A stretch of DNA of 32,575 bases from an uncultured euryarchaeote (GCA_937897365.1 CALCOP010000144.1:1-32575), one strand, 5' to 3'; positions 16,506 through 25,083 are shown, counted from the stretch's first letter. Numbers and translations: made by a program. Notes: generated by a model not told the origin, from the sequence alone.

Positions 16506-17774
16506 ATGCACATTGCCATGGTATCCGGTGAATACCCTCCTCGTTGGGGCGGTATCGGTTCAGTGGTCTACCATTTAGCAGGTCACTTGGCAGACCGTGG
16601 CCATAGTGTAAGTGTGATTACTCGGACACACAAAGCTCGTACTCCGGCTCAACAAGGCGTCTCTGTCATCGAAGTGCCTTGGCTTAAGGCTCCGATGGCA
16701 TTTACCCGTTCTTACGGAAAGCACGCTCTGAGAGCACTTCAAACCCTCCATCGAAAGGAACCGATAGATGTTGTCCACACACTCCTACCTTTGGTGAGTT
16801 GGACGAAAAAAGAGTTTAGAATGGTTGAAGAAACCATCGCCCCAGTTGTTTCAGCGCTCAACGGTAGTTGGATTGGAGAGCGAGAAGGAATGCGGTTAGC
16901 AGCCAAACACCGCGAATCAGCTACATGGAAAAATCCCAATGACTTGGCCATTTTAATGACTGCGAAATGGTATGCGAGGTATGAGCAAGCAGGGGTATCG
17001 GAATCCTCGGCATGCGTCGCTATCAGTGAATCGACAAAACAAGAGTTTCAACGTTGGTATTCTCCTCCAGACCAATGGAATTGTGAGACGGTTCTGTATG
17101 GCGTGGACCATTTGGTTTTCCGACCGTTGAATACCGATAACGAAGAGGAACATCTTGAACATGAAGCACTTCGTAAAAAATACGATGCAGCAGATGAAGA
17201 TGCTTTGTGCGGACGTGCTTCGAAAAAGACTCCACTTTTACTTGCAGTTGGACGACTTGTTGCTCGTAAAGGTCATCGCACTTTACTCAGAGCCATGCCT
17301 GAAATTCTTCAGCGGTACCCCGGGGCGCGATTATGTATTATCGGCCGAGGTCATATGGGTAAAACTCTCTTAAAGCAAGCAAAGAAACTCGGTGTAGGCC
17401 ATGCAGTTTTCATTCGTTCAGGAATGTCTTTCGAAGCCTTAGCACAGCACTTCCGTAGTGCTGATCTCGTTGTCTACCCGTCATACTACGAAGGTCAGGG
17501 TTTGATTCCTTTGGAGGCATTAGCGAGTGGTACTCCGGTCGTGACGGTTGACCAACCACCTCTCACTGAAATGATTGATTCAACCGTTGGGGAATTATTT
17601 GAAACTGGCAACCCGTCAGATCTCGCAGATGCTGTTTGCCGTTCTCTTGATGACCCAGAAGGTCGTACTGCTCAAGCCTTGAGGGGTCGAGAACGGGTTC
17701 TCAACACCTATACCTATGAGCATAATGCTGAAGATTACGAAAAGATCTACCAAAATCTTGTATCGCCCTCTTGA
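16506..17774 (+). CDS. Family 4 glycosyltransferase (GT-B fold)
   Basis: A 422-residue GT-B transferase. The N-terminal domain opens with IAMVSGEYPPRWGGIGSVVY (3-22), the acceptor-side glycine loop. The C-terminal domain has LLLAVGRLVARKGH (244-257) and the nucleotide-sugar-binding EX7E motif YYEGQGLIPLEALASGTPVV (Glu329, Glu337). This retaining family builds polysaccharide, glycolipid and N-glycan chains from nucleotide sugars; donor and acceptor cannot be read from sequence. It is divergent from the GT2 gene with a 105-bp gap that must hold both promoters, and it may lead the downstream surface-protein genes. With gmd at the window start, a deoxyhexose-containing surface glycan is plausible (inference). 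Confidence 0.9.
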   Translation: MHIAMVSGEYPPRWGGIGSVVYHLAGHLADRGHSVSVITRTHKARTPAQQGVSVIEVPWLKAPMAFTRSYGKHALRALQTLHRKEPIDVVHTLLPLVSWTKKEFRMVEETIAPVVSALNGSWIGEREGMRLAAKHRESATWKNPNDLAILMTAKWYARYEQAGVSESSACVAISESTKQEFQRWYSPPDQWNCETVLYGVDHLVFRPLNTDNEEEHLEHEALRKKYDAADEDALCGRASKKTPLLLAVGRLVARKGHRTLLRAMPEILQRYPGARLCIIGRGHMGKTLLKQAKKLGVGHAVFIRSGMSFEALAQHFRSADLVVYPSYYEGQGLIPLEALASGTPVVTVDQPPLTEMIDSTVGELFETGNPSDLADAVCRSLDDPEGRTAQALRGRERVLNTYTYEHNAEDYEKIYQNLVSPS

Positions 17775-17828
17775 ATTTCAAAACTCAGTTGGCGGAACCT
17801 CCAAAGCACCCCGCTACTTCAACACACC

Positions 17829-19565
17829 ATGGCGAACAAAGTTCCAGAGGGAAAATTGCTCGCTGATGAGGCCACATCTCCTGATTCATCAGGCAAACGC
17901 GACCTCAATTTTGCAGCCGGTTCAACCATTGCTGTGGCGCTCATAACACTTCTCTTTGCTGCAATCTTGGGCCCCTCAGTTTCAAACGGCTTGAATCCAA
18001 ATGAGGTCCAAGAGTCTTACCAAGGTGACCAGGTGTACTTCACTTGGGATGAACCAGAATATATGCCTCGCCATGAGGAATGTATCGATCCTGATAATGG
18101 TCAAGATCCTGGCTATGAAGGCTACGGAATCGGCTATGAACCAAGCCTCTCAATCGACAGTCAAGGAAACCTATTCGTCACTGCGCACAAAGATCTGCGA
18201 TGGGGTGGAGAAGGGAATCCATTTGCTCCGATTATCGGTGGAAACCTCGATACATGGTATGCATGCCAAGACGGAGAAATGACCAGTTGGGATTACTGGG
18301 CTTCATGGTTTTGGATTTCAAACGACGGCGGCAAGACATGGGGTCACGGTGAAAATTTCAACCCCACTCCGGGAAATTTAGGAAATTCAGTTGTCGGTTC
18401 AGCAGCTGGAGCTGGCTCAGAGTGTTTGGGTGATGAAGGGGATATAGCCGTTGATGCGAACGACGTCGTCTATTATCTTGATACAACTCTCGAGGACAAT
18501 TGGTGGCACATGTTTGAAGACGGAGGAACCTCTTACATCTCGCCTTCGGTTTGCGAGCGAATGCAAACGATGGCTGCAGATGACCGACCGTGGGTAACTG
18601 CTCAGGGTGATGGCATTATTCATTATCTTGGAAATTCAGGTGCTTCGCCTCCTGAATGTTCTGGTGATGCAGGGCGTTACTGGTATTATCATTCAGAAAC
18701 TGGACGAGCGCCTTTCTCTCAATGCTACGCAATGCCGGGTGGCTGGTCTACCATCTCCGCTCAAAACCACGGCCCCTATGTTTTTGTTGCTCAAGAAGAT
18801 GCTGATTCGAACACCGGCGTTGTTCACGTTCGAATTAGCGATGAATATGGTCGAGGAACGGGTCCAAGCCCAAGTGATGGCACCTGGCAAGAACCTGTTG
18901 CTGTCGGTCCTCGAGAAGGTAATTGCCCTGAAGGCTACCCGGTAGTCAACAACAATGAGGGTGGTATGGTTGTGGTTGTATGGGCTGATTGTCCGAATGG
19001 AAACACCGGTGCTTGGGAAATGCGCATCGCAGTTTCTTACGATAACGGAAGCAGTTGGCAATCATGGAATGCAACTGCATTTGACCGAGGAATCAACATG
19101 TATCCCTTTGTTTCGATTACTGAAGACCAAGTTGTCAGTTTAGCTTTCTATGGTCTCGATTATGATCAGAAGAACAGCGAAGATGGATATGTTGCTGGTA
19201 AAGATTGGTATCTGTATGCAGGTGCATTACATCACCCGATCGAAGGCGATGAATGGGACTTTAGAATCGTCGATCCAACACCACTGCACACCGTGACCGA
19301 TTACGAGGAAAGCAGTGGTGATACCCATGCCCTCCATGATTTCTTTGAGACGGTGATGTCGCCTGATGGTTCTTGGATGGGAATCGCGTATCAGGAGAAT
19401 GTTGGACTGCATCCATTTGAAGAAAATGAAGAGCAGCGCTACATCAAATTCATTCGTGGCGACATCTCTTCAACTCACAGTGTCGTGACCTCCTCTGATT
19501 CATCTTCGCCAATGATGCCTATCTTTTCACTTGAAGAATTGATTCTCGCTGTTCGCTCTGAATAA
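17829..19565 (+). CDS. Membrane-anchored BNR/Asp-box beta-propeller protein (sialidase-like fold)
   Basis: A 578-residue protein with a short cytoplasmic N-terminus and one hydrophobic segment (residues 33-48, IAVALITLLFAAILG), serving as signal anchor. The outer part carries two clear Asp-box motifs, SNDGGKTW (164-171) and SYDNGSSW (403-410), which mark turns between blades of a six-bladed propeller. Phrases such as PSLSIDSQGNLFVTAH and MVVVVWADCPN are typical blade strands. Many cysteines suggest disulfides. Sialidases and many non-enzymatic binding proteins share this fold; I cannot see the arginine triad well enough to call an enzyme. It is Trp- and Asp-rich. No Shine-Dalgarno is visible. 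It is followed within 6 bp by a 19-bp palindrome. Confidence 0.7.
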   Translation: MANKVPEGKLLADEATSPDSSGKRDLNFAAGSTIAVALITLLFAAILGPSVSNGLNPNEVQESYQGDQVYFTWDEPEYMPRHEECIDPDNGQDPGYEGYGIGYEPSLSIDSQGNLFVTAHKDLRWGGEGNPFAPIIGGNLDTWYACQDGEMTSWDYWASWFWISNDGGKTWGHGENFNPTPGNLGNSVVGSAAGAGSECLGDEGDIAVDANDVVYYLDTTLEDNWWHMFEDGGTSYISPSVCERMQTMAADDRPWVTAQGDGIIHYLGNSGASPPECSGDAGRYWYYHSETGRAPFSQCYAMPGGWSTISAQNHGPYVFVAQEDADSNTGVVHVRISDEYGRGTGPSPSDGTWQEPVAVGPREGNCPEGYPVVNNNEGGMVVVVWADCPNGNTGAWEMRIAVSYDNGSSWQSWNATAFDRGINMYPFVSITEDQVVSLAFYGLDYDQKNSEDGYVAGKDWYLYAGALHHPIEGDEWDFRIVDPTPLHTVTDYEESSGDTHALHDFFETVMSPDGSWMGIAYQENVGLHPFEENEEQRYIKFIRGDISSTHSVVTSSDSSSPMMPIFSLEELILAVRSE

Positions 19566-19571
19566 TTTTCA

Positions 19572-19590
19572 TGACACCCTACGGGTGTCA
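19572..19590. promoter_or_regulatory. 19-bp perfect palindrome upstream of the first TSP3 gene
   Basis: TGACACCC-TAC-GGGTGTCA has 8-bp arms and a 3-nt centre. It lies 45 nt before the ATG at 19636. It matches 25084-25102 at 17 of 19 positions, and the two differences form one swapped base pair, so symmetry is conserved. It might end the upstream transcript, but the second copy cannot be a terminator, so an operator or 5' leader hairpin fits both better. Confidence 0.6.
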
Positions 19591-19635
19591 ACGATAAGGC
19601 GCGGTGTTCATAGGCACACTACCTATTGGATAACC

Positions 19636-22215
19636 ATGCTCGCGAAGCGGTTGATGTCCATCTGCCTCGCCGCGATGATGCTCTCAATGTTGCCCTCAGT
19701 CTCCGCTGACGACGATATTCAGAGCGCAAGCCCACTTACCGATGGTGTTACGTCCAACGGTTATGTTTGTGATCCGGATTGCGATGCCGGTCGAGACAAA
19801 GCCGATTTTTGGAAAATTGAAGCTCGTAAGGGCGATATCGTTCAAGTTTCTTTTTCCGGTTCTATGAACGGACCTGCCTGGTGGTGCCCTGGTGATGGAT
19901 GGACCGGACGATTTTCTCTACTTGATGCCCAAGGAAGCGTTATCGTTGACACAATGGCAGATGATAGTGCAGCATCCAAAGTTCTCTCCACAACTGTGAA
20001 TACTGCAAGTTATGTGTATGTCAAAGTCAAAGCCGACGATTCTTGGTGTAACGATGGTTTCGATTATACACTCACACCTTCAATCGATAAAGCAAATCGA
20101 GATTACGATGAAGACGGCTTCATCGATAACGATGATGACTGTGATGACCTTGTAGGAACCTCCACGAATGACCGAAAAGGTTGTACTGATTCAGATTCAG
20201 ATGGATGGTCTGACCCTGATTCAGGATGGGGCCCCCAAAATGGAGCTGATGCTTTCGTCAATGAAAATTCACAGTGGTTGGACAGCGATAACGATGGTTA
20301 TGGTGATAATCTCGAAGGGTTCGAAGGTGATCATTGTCCGTTCCGAAGAGGATATTCTGTTCTTGACCGCTACGGTTGTCTTGATTCTGATGGTGATGGC
20401 TATTCAAACGAAGACCCAGGTGGTTTAGATGGTGTAACTGCGTGGTATGCCCACCCGGTTGGGTTTGGGGATGCATTCCCGCTTGATGCAACTCAATGGA
20501 ACGATACCGATGCCGATGGCTACGGAGATAATTGGGAAGATGGCGATTGGAACATTACTCGAGAAGGATGGGGAATTGGTTCGTGGATGTTTAATGCTTC
20601 AACGCCCGATGCTTGCCCGTTCATTACCGGTACTTCAACCGGAGATAGGTATGGTTGCACCGATACGGATGGTGATGGATTTTCCGATGGTGATGTAAAC
20701 TGGACGAAGGCCAACGGTTCTGATGCATTCCCACTTGAACCAACACAATGGCAAGACCGTGATTTTGATGGTTGGGGTGACAACCAATCCGAAGGTGCTC
20801 TTCAAGTCGATGATTTCCCTGACAATCCAACCCAATGGGCTGATTCGGATGAAGATGGTTGGGGCGATAACCAATCATATGGCGCCACTCAAATTGATGA
20901 TTTCCCATTCATAGAATCTCAATATCGAGACACAGATGGAGATGGATATGGCGATAACCTTGGTGGTTTTGAGGGGGACGTTTGCGTATTCTCCTCTGCT
21001 GAAGAAGTCGAATCCGGCTGGATATCTCGTTACGATCGTCTTGGATGCCGTGACGTCGATTCAGACGGCTATTCAGATCCAAGCAGTGATTGGATTGCTC
21101 ATCCAAATGGTTTTGCGGACGCATTCCCGAATGACGAGAGTCAATGGTATGATACCGATGATGATGGTTATGGAGATAACCTCGAATATTTCGATGGCCA
21201 AACACTCCGAGTTGCTTATCGGGGTGATGGATGCAGAACCACAGAAGGTTCCTCCACTTTCGACCGTTGGGGATGTCCTGACAGTGATGAAGATGGATGG
21301 TCTGATCCTACAAGTTCATGGTTAGCAAGTCCTGGAGGAAAAGGCGATGCATGGCCTATGGACGTGACACAATGGCACGATATTGATGGTGACGGGCGCG
21401 GTGACAACCCTCTTGGGACAACTGCGGATGTTTGCCCAACCCAAGCAGGAACTTCCGTCGGACCTTCCTCAGGTGGCGACCGATGGGGTTGCCCAGATAC
21501 GGACGGCGACGGATGGTCAGATTTAGGTGATGCATTCATACATGAGCCCACTCAATACAGGGATACAGATGGTGATGGCTTTGGAGATTCTGTAGACGGT
21601 AATCAGGGTGATGCGTGCCCAGAAGTGCGTGGAACCTCACTTCTCGACCGTCTTGGCTGCCGTGATACCGATGGTGATGGTTGGTCAGACCCGACAGATT
21701 CCTGGCAAGCTCACCCTTATGGTTCTGCAGACTCTTTCCCTACTGAATCTCTTCAATGGCGTGATTCAGACGGTGATGGCTTTGGCGACGTCCCATTAGG
21801 TGCTCTTCGCGATGATTGTCCTGACGTTGCAGGAATTTCAATGCGCGATGCTCAAGGCTGCGTCGATTCCAATGGAGACGGTTGGTCCGATTCTTATGGA
21901 GAATTCGCCGCCGCAGTTGCAATTCTTGGAGAAGACCCAGCAGCGTCCTGGTTGACATACCTCGTGATTGGATTTGGATTCATTTTTGGAGCGACTTTAG
22001 CCCTGATTGTTCGTAAAAACAAGGATGGAGAAATGATACAAGACGAATTGTTTGAATCTAAAGAATCTGCTGAACTTGATGCCCTTACAATGGAATCTAT
22101 GCCTGCCCCTATGATTCCTCTTGAGGACCTCCCCCCTCTCCCCATACCGGAGGGAATGGAGATGCCTTTGCCTCCGCTACCTGAACCTGAACAAGGAGGT
22201 GAGGTCAATGAGTGA
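19636..22215 (+). CDS. Surface protein with PPC-like domain and tandem thrombospondin type 3 repeats, C-terminal anchor
   Basis: About 859 residues from the chosen start, where a signal peptide begins (ending near PSVSA, residue 24). The GTG at 19585 lies inside the palindrome and is not a convincing start. Residues 26-140 resemble the bacterial pre-peptidase C-terminal (PPC) domain (ADFWKIEARKGDIVQVSFSG). Residues 155-755 hold about 18 acidic DxDxDGxxD motifs in units of roughly 65-80 residues, anchored by eight DRxGC-like steps and Cys-Pro steps. These are the calcium-binding, disulfide-pinned TSP3 pattern. One membrane helix (772-793) follows, then a 66-residue proline-rich tail with two PPLP motifs. 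A stalk or adhesin role is inferred. It overlaps the next gene by 8 bp. Confidence 0.82.
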   Translation: MLAKRLMSICLAAMMLSMLPSVSADDDIQSASPLTDGVTSNGYVCDPDCDAGRDKADFWKIEARKGDIVQVSFSGSMNGPAWWCPGDGWTGRFSLLDAQGSVIVDTMADDSAASKVLSTTVNTASYVYVKVKADDSWCNDGFDYTLTPSIDKANRDYDEDGFIDNDDDCDDLVGTSTNDRKGCTDSDSDGWSDPDSGWGPQNGADAFVNENSQWLDSDNDGYGDNLEGFEGDHCPFRRGYSVLDRYGCLDSDGDGYSNEDPGGLDGVTAWYAHPVGFGDAFPLDATQWNDTDADGYGDNWEDGDWNITREGWGIGSWMFNASTPDACPFITGTSTGDRYGCTDTDGDGFSDGDVNWTKANGSDAFPLEPTQWQDRDFDGWGDNQSEGALQVDDFPDNPTQWADSDEDGWGDNQSYGATQIDDFPFIESQYRDTDGDGYGDNLGGFEGDVCVFSSAEEVESGWISRYDRLGCRDVDSDGYSDPSSDWIAHPNGFADAFPNDESQWYDTDDDGYGDNLEYFDGQTLRVAYRGDGCRTTEGSSTFDRWGCPDSDEDGWSDPTSSWLASPGGKGDAWPMDVTQWHDIDGDGRGDNPLGTTADVCPTQAGTSVGPSSGGDRWGCPDTDGDGWSDLGDAFIHEPTQYRDTDGDGFGDSVDGNQGDACPEVRGTSLLDRLGCRDTDGDGWSDPTDSWQAHPYGSADSFPTESLQWRDSDGDGFGDVPLGALRDDCPDVAGISMRDAQGCVDSNGDGWSDSYGEFAAAVAILGEDPAASWLTYLVIGFGFIFGATLALIVRKNKDGEMIQDELFESKESAELDALTMESMPAPMIPLEDLPPLPIPEGMEMPLPPLPEPEQGGEVNE
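20104..21900 (+). repeat. Coding tandem repeats (TSP3 units) of the first TSP3 gene
   Basis: Imperfect tandem coding units of about 200-240 bp repeat steps such as GATGGTGATGG and GGTTATGGAGATAA. They encode D.DGDGWSDP..., AFP...QW, D.DGDGYGDN and D.CP...DR.GC in fixed order. Divergence between units is high, which implies old duplication or selection for motif only. Confidence 0.75.
22195..22201 (+). promoter_or_regulatory. Strong Shine-Dalgarno inside the end of the first TSP3 gene
   Basis: GGAGGTG lies 6 nt before the ATG at 22208 and inside the upstream coding sequence. It fixes the downstream start and implies coupled translation. Confidence 0.65.
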
Positions 22216-23530
22216 GTCGAAACTTCTTGTTCCGATACTTCTTGTCATGCTCTTCTTTGGTTGTATCGTCATGCCTTTGGGCATAGTGGAAGAGGTAGAA
22301 GCAGAAACTTCTGCTGTTGATGATGCTCTTTCTGGCGAAGGAATCACGTTAGTTGCATTGCGTAATGATACTATGGACATGAACCAGGATGGTGAACCTG
22401 ATGCCATACGAGTGGTTGTCATCCTCAACTCAAGTGCAGAATGGACTGAAATTGAATTGCGATTATATGGACTTCACAAGGACAAAGAAGTTCGTGAAGA
22501 TCAATATATGGCCTTCACCGGACAATCCAATGCAAGTTTGGTTTACGATGCTTGGTCACAAGGTGAACACTCTTTGCGCCTTGAATTTATCAACCAAGAT
22601 GGGAATAAAATTACCTCAATTCAATTGCCTACCTATGTCCTTACTCCTGCATTGAAAACTCCGCAAATCATGCTTGATTTGGATTCGCCAACTCGAATTG
22701 AGACGGGAGACTCGTGCTCAATCAATCGCATTTTTGCCGATGAAACCGGCCCTCGATATGACGCCTCTGGAACTCGAACGTTCTCTGGTGCGCCGTTCAC
22801 AGTTCTCGATAATCAAACCATTTTGGATTGCTCTCACTGGCCTGCGGGAGAATATGTGCTCAAAGAAGCCTATCGAAATGATTTAGGCCAAACTGCAGAA
22901 TACTGGCTCAATCTCACTATTCACAATCGCCCCGCACCTGCGTTTTCGCTGTCTGTGATTGGGAATGAAAATGTCACAGATAATCCTTGTGAAATCACAA
23001 TGGTGTCGAACATGCTCGGAGTTGATTTCTCTACCTTCGATAAAATTTGGACCGTTCAAGGTACGGAATTACCCGGTAATCGAAGTATCACTTACGACTG
23101 TACGGTGTTGCCTGCAGGTGTTCATCTGATTACTCTGGAAGTCATCAACAACGAAAAGATTCGAACCGTTCATGGTGTAAATCTTGTTCGACTCCCCGGA
23201 CTCAACCTGTCACAAGAAGAGGCAGCGACACTCCCGAGCCGTTCATTCGGTGACGAAACACCGACTGAATCTGTTGGCTGGTTTTCGATCGGAATTCTCG
23301 GATTAATTGTTTGTGTCGTTGTATTTGTGCTTCTTGTTCGAATGAAAGAAGATACAAGTGCTTCTTCTTTACGGAATCTTGGGCCTATGCCTATGATTCT
23401 GGCCGATGGTTCACCTGATGCTCAAGGTCTTCCAACAATGACAGATGCAGAAGGAGTCCTTTGGCGCCAACATCCAGACGGTACAACGGATTGGTGGGAT
23501 GACCAACTTCGAATTTGGCATAAATGGTGA
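22208..23530 (+). CDS. Membrane-anchored Ig-like surface protein with WW-like C-terminal tail
   Basis: A 440-residue protein. The N-terminal signal has a lipobox-like LFFGC ending at Cys19, and then a second possible cleavage site after VEAE near residue 33. The outer region (35-345) has two or three beta-rich modules with repeated phrases (LPAGVHLITLEVIN; WPAGEYVLKEAY) and NRSI/NLT sequons. One membrane helix lies at about 356-379. The ~60-residue cytoplasmic tail ends in an aromatic motif beginning LWRQHPDGTTDWWDD, with two further Trp, weakly reminiscent of a WW domain but shorter. GGAGGTG precedes the start by 6 nt, and the gene overlaps the TSP3 gene by 8 bp, so the two products are probably made together. 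Function is unknown; a partner of the TSP3 protein is inferred from coupling. Confidence 0.7.
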   Translation: MSESKLLVPILLVMLFFGCIVMPLGIVEEVEAETSAVDDALSGEGITLVALRNDTMDMNQDGEPDAIRVVVILNSSAEWTEIELRLYGLHKDKEVREDQYMAFTGQSNASLVYDAWSQGEHSLRLEFINQDGNKITSIQLPTYVLTPALKTPQIMLDLDSPTRIETGDSCSINRIFADETGPRYDASGTRTFSGAPFTVLDNQTILDCSHWPAGEYVLKEAYRNDLGQTAEYWLNLTIHNRPAPAFSLSVIGNENVTDNPCEITMVSNMLGVDFSTFDKIWTVQGTELPGNRSITYDCTVLPAGVHLITLEVINNEKIRTVHGVNLVRLPGLNLSQEEAATLPSRSFGDETPTESVGWFSIGILGLIVCVVVFVLLVRMKEDTSASSLRNLGPMPMILADGSPDAQGLPTMTDAEGVLWRQHPDGTTDWWDDQLRIWHKW

Positions 23531-23534
23531 GGTG
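23529..23534 (+). promoter_or_regulatory. Shine-Dalgarno fused to the upstream stop codon
   Basis: GAGGTG shares two bases with the TGA stop at 23528-23530 and lies 7 nt before the GTG at 23542. The same stop/SD fusion occurs at 504-510. Confidence 0.5.
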
Positions 23535-23541
23535 CTTACCA

Positions 23542-24396
23542 GTGTTAGACATTCTTCTCTTCACTCTTGCCTCATTTGTAATCTTCTGTGCACTAATTTG
23601 GCTGGTGAAAGTCCGTCCCCGAATACCACAAAATGAAGCTGAATGGAATTCTGATTGTGAATTTTTAACCACAACGACAATCGATGGTGACATGATTACT
23701 TTCCGAAACGTGCGTGATTTCTTCTGGCGCACAACCCGTGATCGTGACGAAGCATGGGTTGATGAGGTGATCGTCAATGTTGAAGAATTGAAAGATATTT
23801 GGTTTATGGTGGATCACTTTCATTCAATACATGGAATGGCACATACATACTTGACGTTTGAATTTAATGACGGAACTTGCCTTTCCTTTTCGTTCGAGGC
23901 CCGCCGAAGAGTGAAGCAACGATACCACCCTTGGGCCGGACTTTGGCGCAATTTTGAACTCTACCTTTTGGTTGGTTTTGAGCATGACCTCACCGGTCTG
24001 CGAACCAACGCGAGAGGAAATAAAGATTACATGTTCCGAGCCATTACTCCACCAGGTAAGGACAAAGATATGCTTCGCAGGCTTGCCAATAAAGCAAACC
24101 AGTTGGCTGAAAACCCCGAATGGTATCATTCCTTTCTTACGACTTGTAATACCTCGATTGTCCGGATGGTGAATCGAGTCACACCGGGGCGTGTGCCGTT
24201 CTTGTGGCGTAATTTTCTTCCAGGATATACGCCTAAGGCTGCGCTAAAACTCGGTTTGATTGAGGATTGGGGCGGTTTTGAGGTAACTCTTGAGAAAGCC
24301 CGAATCGATGAAGTCGCACGTGAATGGGACGGAAAGGGCAGTTACTCTGCAATGTTACGAGAGCATTTACCCCCTTCAACGATCCAAGAAAAGTAA
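23542..24396 (+). CDS. Lnb/DUF4105-like membrane-anchored protein
   Basis: About 284 residues from the GTG start. One N-terminal membrane helix (LDILLFTLASFVIFCALIWL) precedes a globular domain. Motifs of the DUF4105/Lnb N-terminal domain are visible: TFRNVRDFFWRT, GMAHTYLTFEF, a FELYLLVGFEHDLTGLRTNA block and FLTTCNTSIVRMVNR. This family has a papain-like His/Cys arrangement. The candidate pair here is the His of MAHTYL (about 101) and the Cys of TTCNTS (about 202). In Bacteroides, Lnb N-acylates lipoproteins; other members are uncharacterised. An ATG at 23524 is also possible and overlaps the previous stop, but the Shine-Dalgarno favours 23542. The gene is coupled to one encoding a lipobox-like signal. 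The 3' end overlaps the thiamine pyrophosphokinase gene tail by 21 bp. Confidence 0.72.
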   Translation: MLDILLFTLASFVIFCALIWLVKVRPRIPQNEAEWNSDCEFLTTTTIDGDMITFRNVRDFFWRTTRDRDEAWVDEVIVNVEELKDIWFMVDHFHSIHGMAHTYLTFEFNDGTCLSFSFEARRRVKQRYHPWAGLWRNFELYLLVGFEHDLTGLRTNARGNKDYMFRAITPPGKDKDMLRRLANKANQLAENPEWYHSFLTTCNTSIVRMVNRVTPGRVPFLWRNFLPGYTPKAALKLGLIEDWGGFEVTLEKARIDEVAREWDGKGSYSAMLREHLPPSTIQEK

Positions 24397-25008
24397 CAGT
24401 TGGCCTGAATTATATTTGATCTCAAGACATTCTTCCTTAGTTTGGTTGTGTAGACCTTGCGTACCCGCCGTTAATGTTTCATCTTTCAAATTCCATCGAG
24501 CTCCAGATACCTGAATGCCTTCAACTTCACCAATAGCGAATAAGGAAAAGGACCCTCCAATTTCTATAGAACAGTTGCTATAGCCCTCTTTTGGTAGTAA
24601 TTCAATTGTGCACTGCGTTGTGTGTAATCGGGTGTTTGCTGGAACTTCGCACAAGGCTAAAATTGCAGCAAATTGATGTGAGAAATCTCCACCTTCAATT
24701 CCTATGATTTCGATGGAAGATGCGCCGTTTTCAACACTCCATCGGATGGCTTTGACCAAATCATTCTCATTTTGGCTTTCTTGTCGAACAACCTGAATTT
24801 TTGAATTACGGTGAATTTGATGCTGAGCATCTGATGAAAGGCTATCCATATCGCCGATTACGGTTTGCATTTCGACCTGATTTCTGAGGCATTGCTGTGC
24901 AGCTCCGTCACACGCTACAATATGGTTCGCATCCATAGCCAACTGTTGCCAGATATCTCGTTCAGGCCAAACTCCGTTCGCCGTGATCAGATAAGTCTGC
25001 TCCGCCAT
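24376..25008 (-). CDS. Thiamine pyrophosphokinase
   Basis: A 210-residue soluble enzyme. It should transfer pyrophosphate from ATP to thiamine, giving thiamine diphosphate in one step. Motifs of the family are ACDGAAQQCL (32-41), VIGDMDSLSSDA, the substrate block QNENDLVKAIRW, and IEIIGIEGGDFSHQFA. The last block normally reads GGRxDH and here reads GGDFSH, so a usually conserved Arg and Asp are replaced, which may alter activity or substrate. The second domain is beta-rich, as expected (residues 130-210). The gene is on the opposite strand to its neighbours, with a 3' overlap of 21 bp with the Lnb-like gene. Archaea more often use ThiL, so this may be a transferred salvage gene (inference). 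Confidence 0.85.
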   Translation of the reverse strand: MAEQTYLITANGVWPERDIWQQLAMDANHIVACDGAAQQCLRNQVEMQTVIGDMDSLSSDAQHQIHRNSKIQVVRQESQNENDLVKAIRWSVENGASSIEIIGIEGGDFSHQFAAILALCEVPANTRLHTTQCTIELLPKEGYSNCSIEIGGSFSLFAIGEVEGIQVSGARWNLKDETLTAGTQGLHNQTKEECLEIKYNSGQLLLFLDR

Positions 25009-25083
25009 GTATTGCCCAAAGAGTCCATCTTGTCAAACCCATGCATAAGACGGTAAGTCAATTCGATTTGGTATTTCTGTGAC

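Noticed and set aside
16400..16511. Upstream start of the GT2 gene at 16511
   Set aside because: It would overlap the start of the divergent glycosyltransferase gene and add 37 residues with no similarity to the family; the ATG at 16400 sits just before the first strand of the fold.
19572..19590. Palindrome read only as a transcription terminator of the BNR propeller gene
   Set aside because: The near-identical copy at 25084-25102 lies between two divergent gene starts, and neither copy is followed by a long T run.
19585..19636. GTG at 19585 as start of the first TSP3 gene
   Set aside because: It lies within the palindrome and adds 17 polar residues before an otherwise standard signal peptide that begins at 19636.
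20168..21325. Additional overlapping genes in other frames of the TSP3 regions
   Set aside because: Long alternative frames arise from the biased GAT/GGT codons; their products are low-complexity Met/Ile/His-rich, with no start signals or domains.
20104..21900. Regular DNA repeats resembling a CRISPR or satellite array
   Set aside because: The units are imperfect, keep one reading frame and encode the TSP3 calcium motif; there are no identical repeats with unique spacers.
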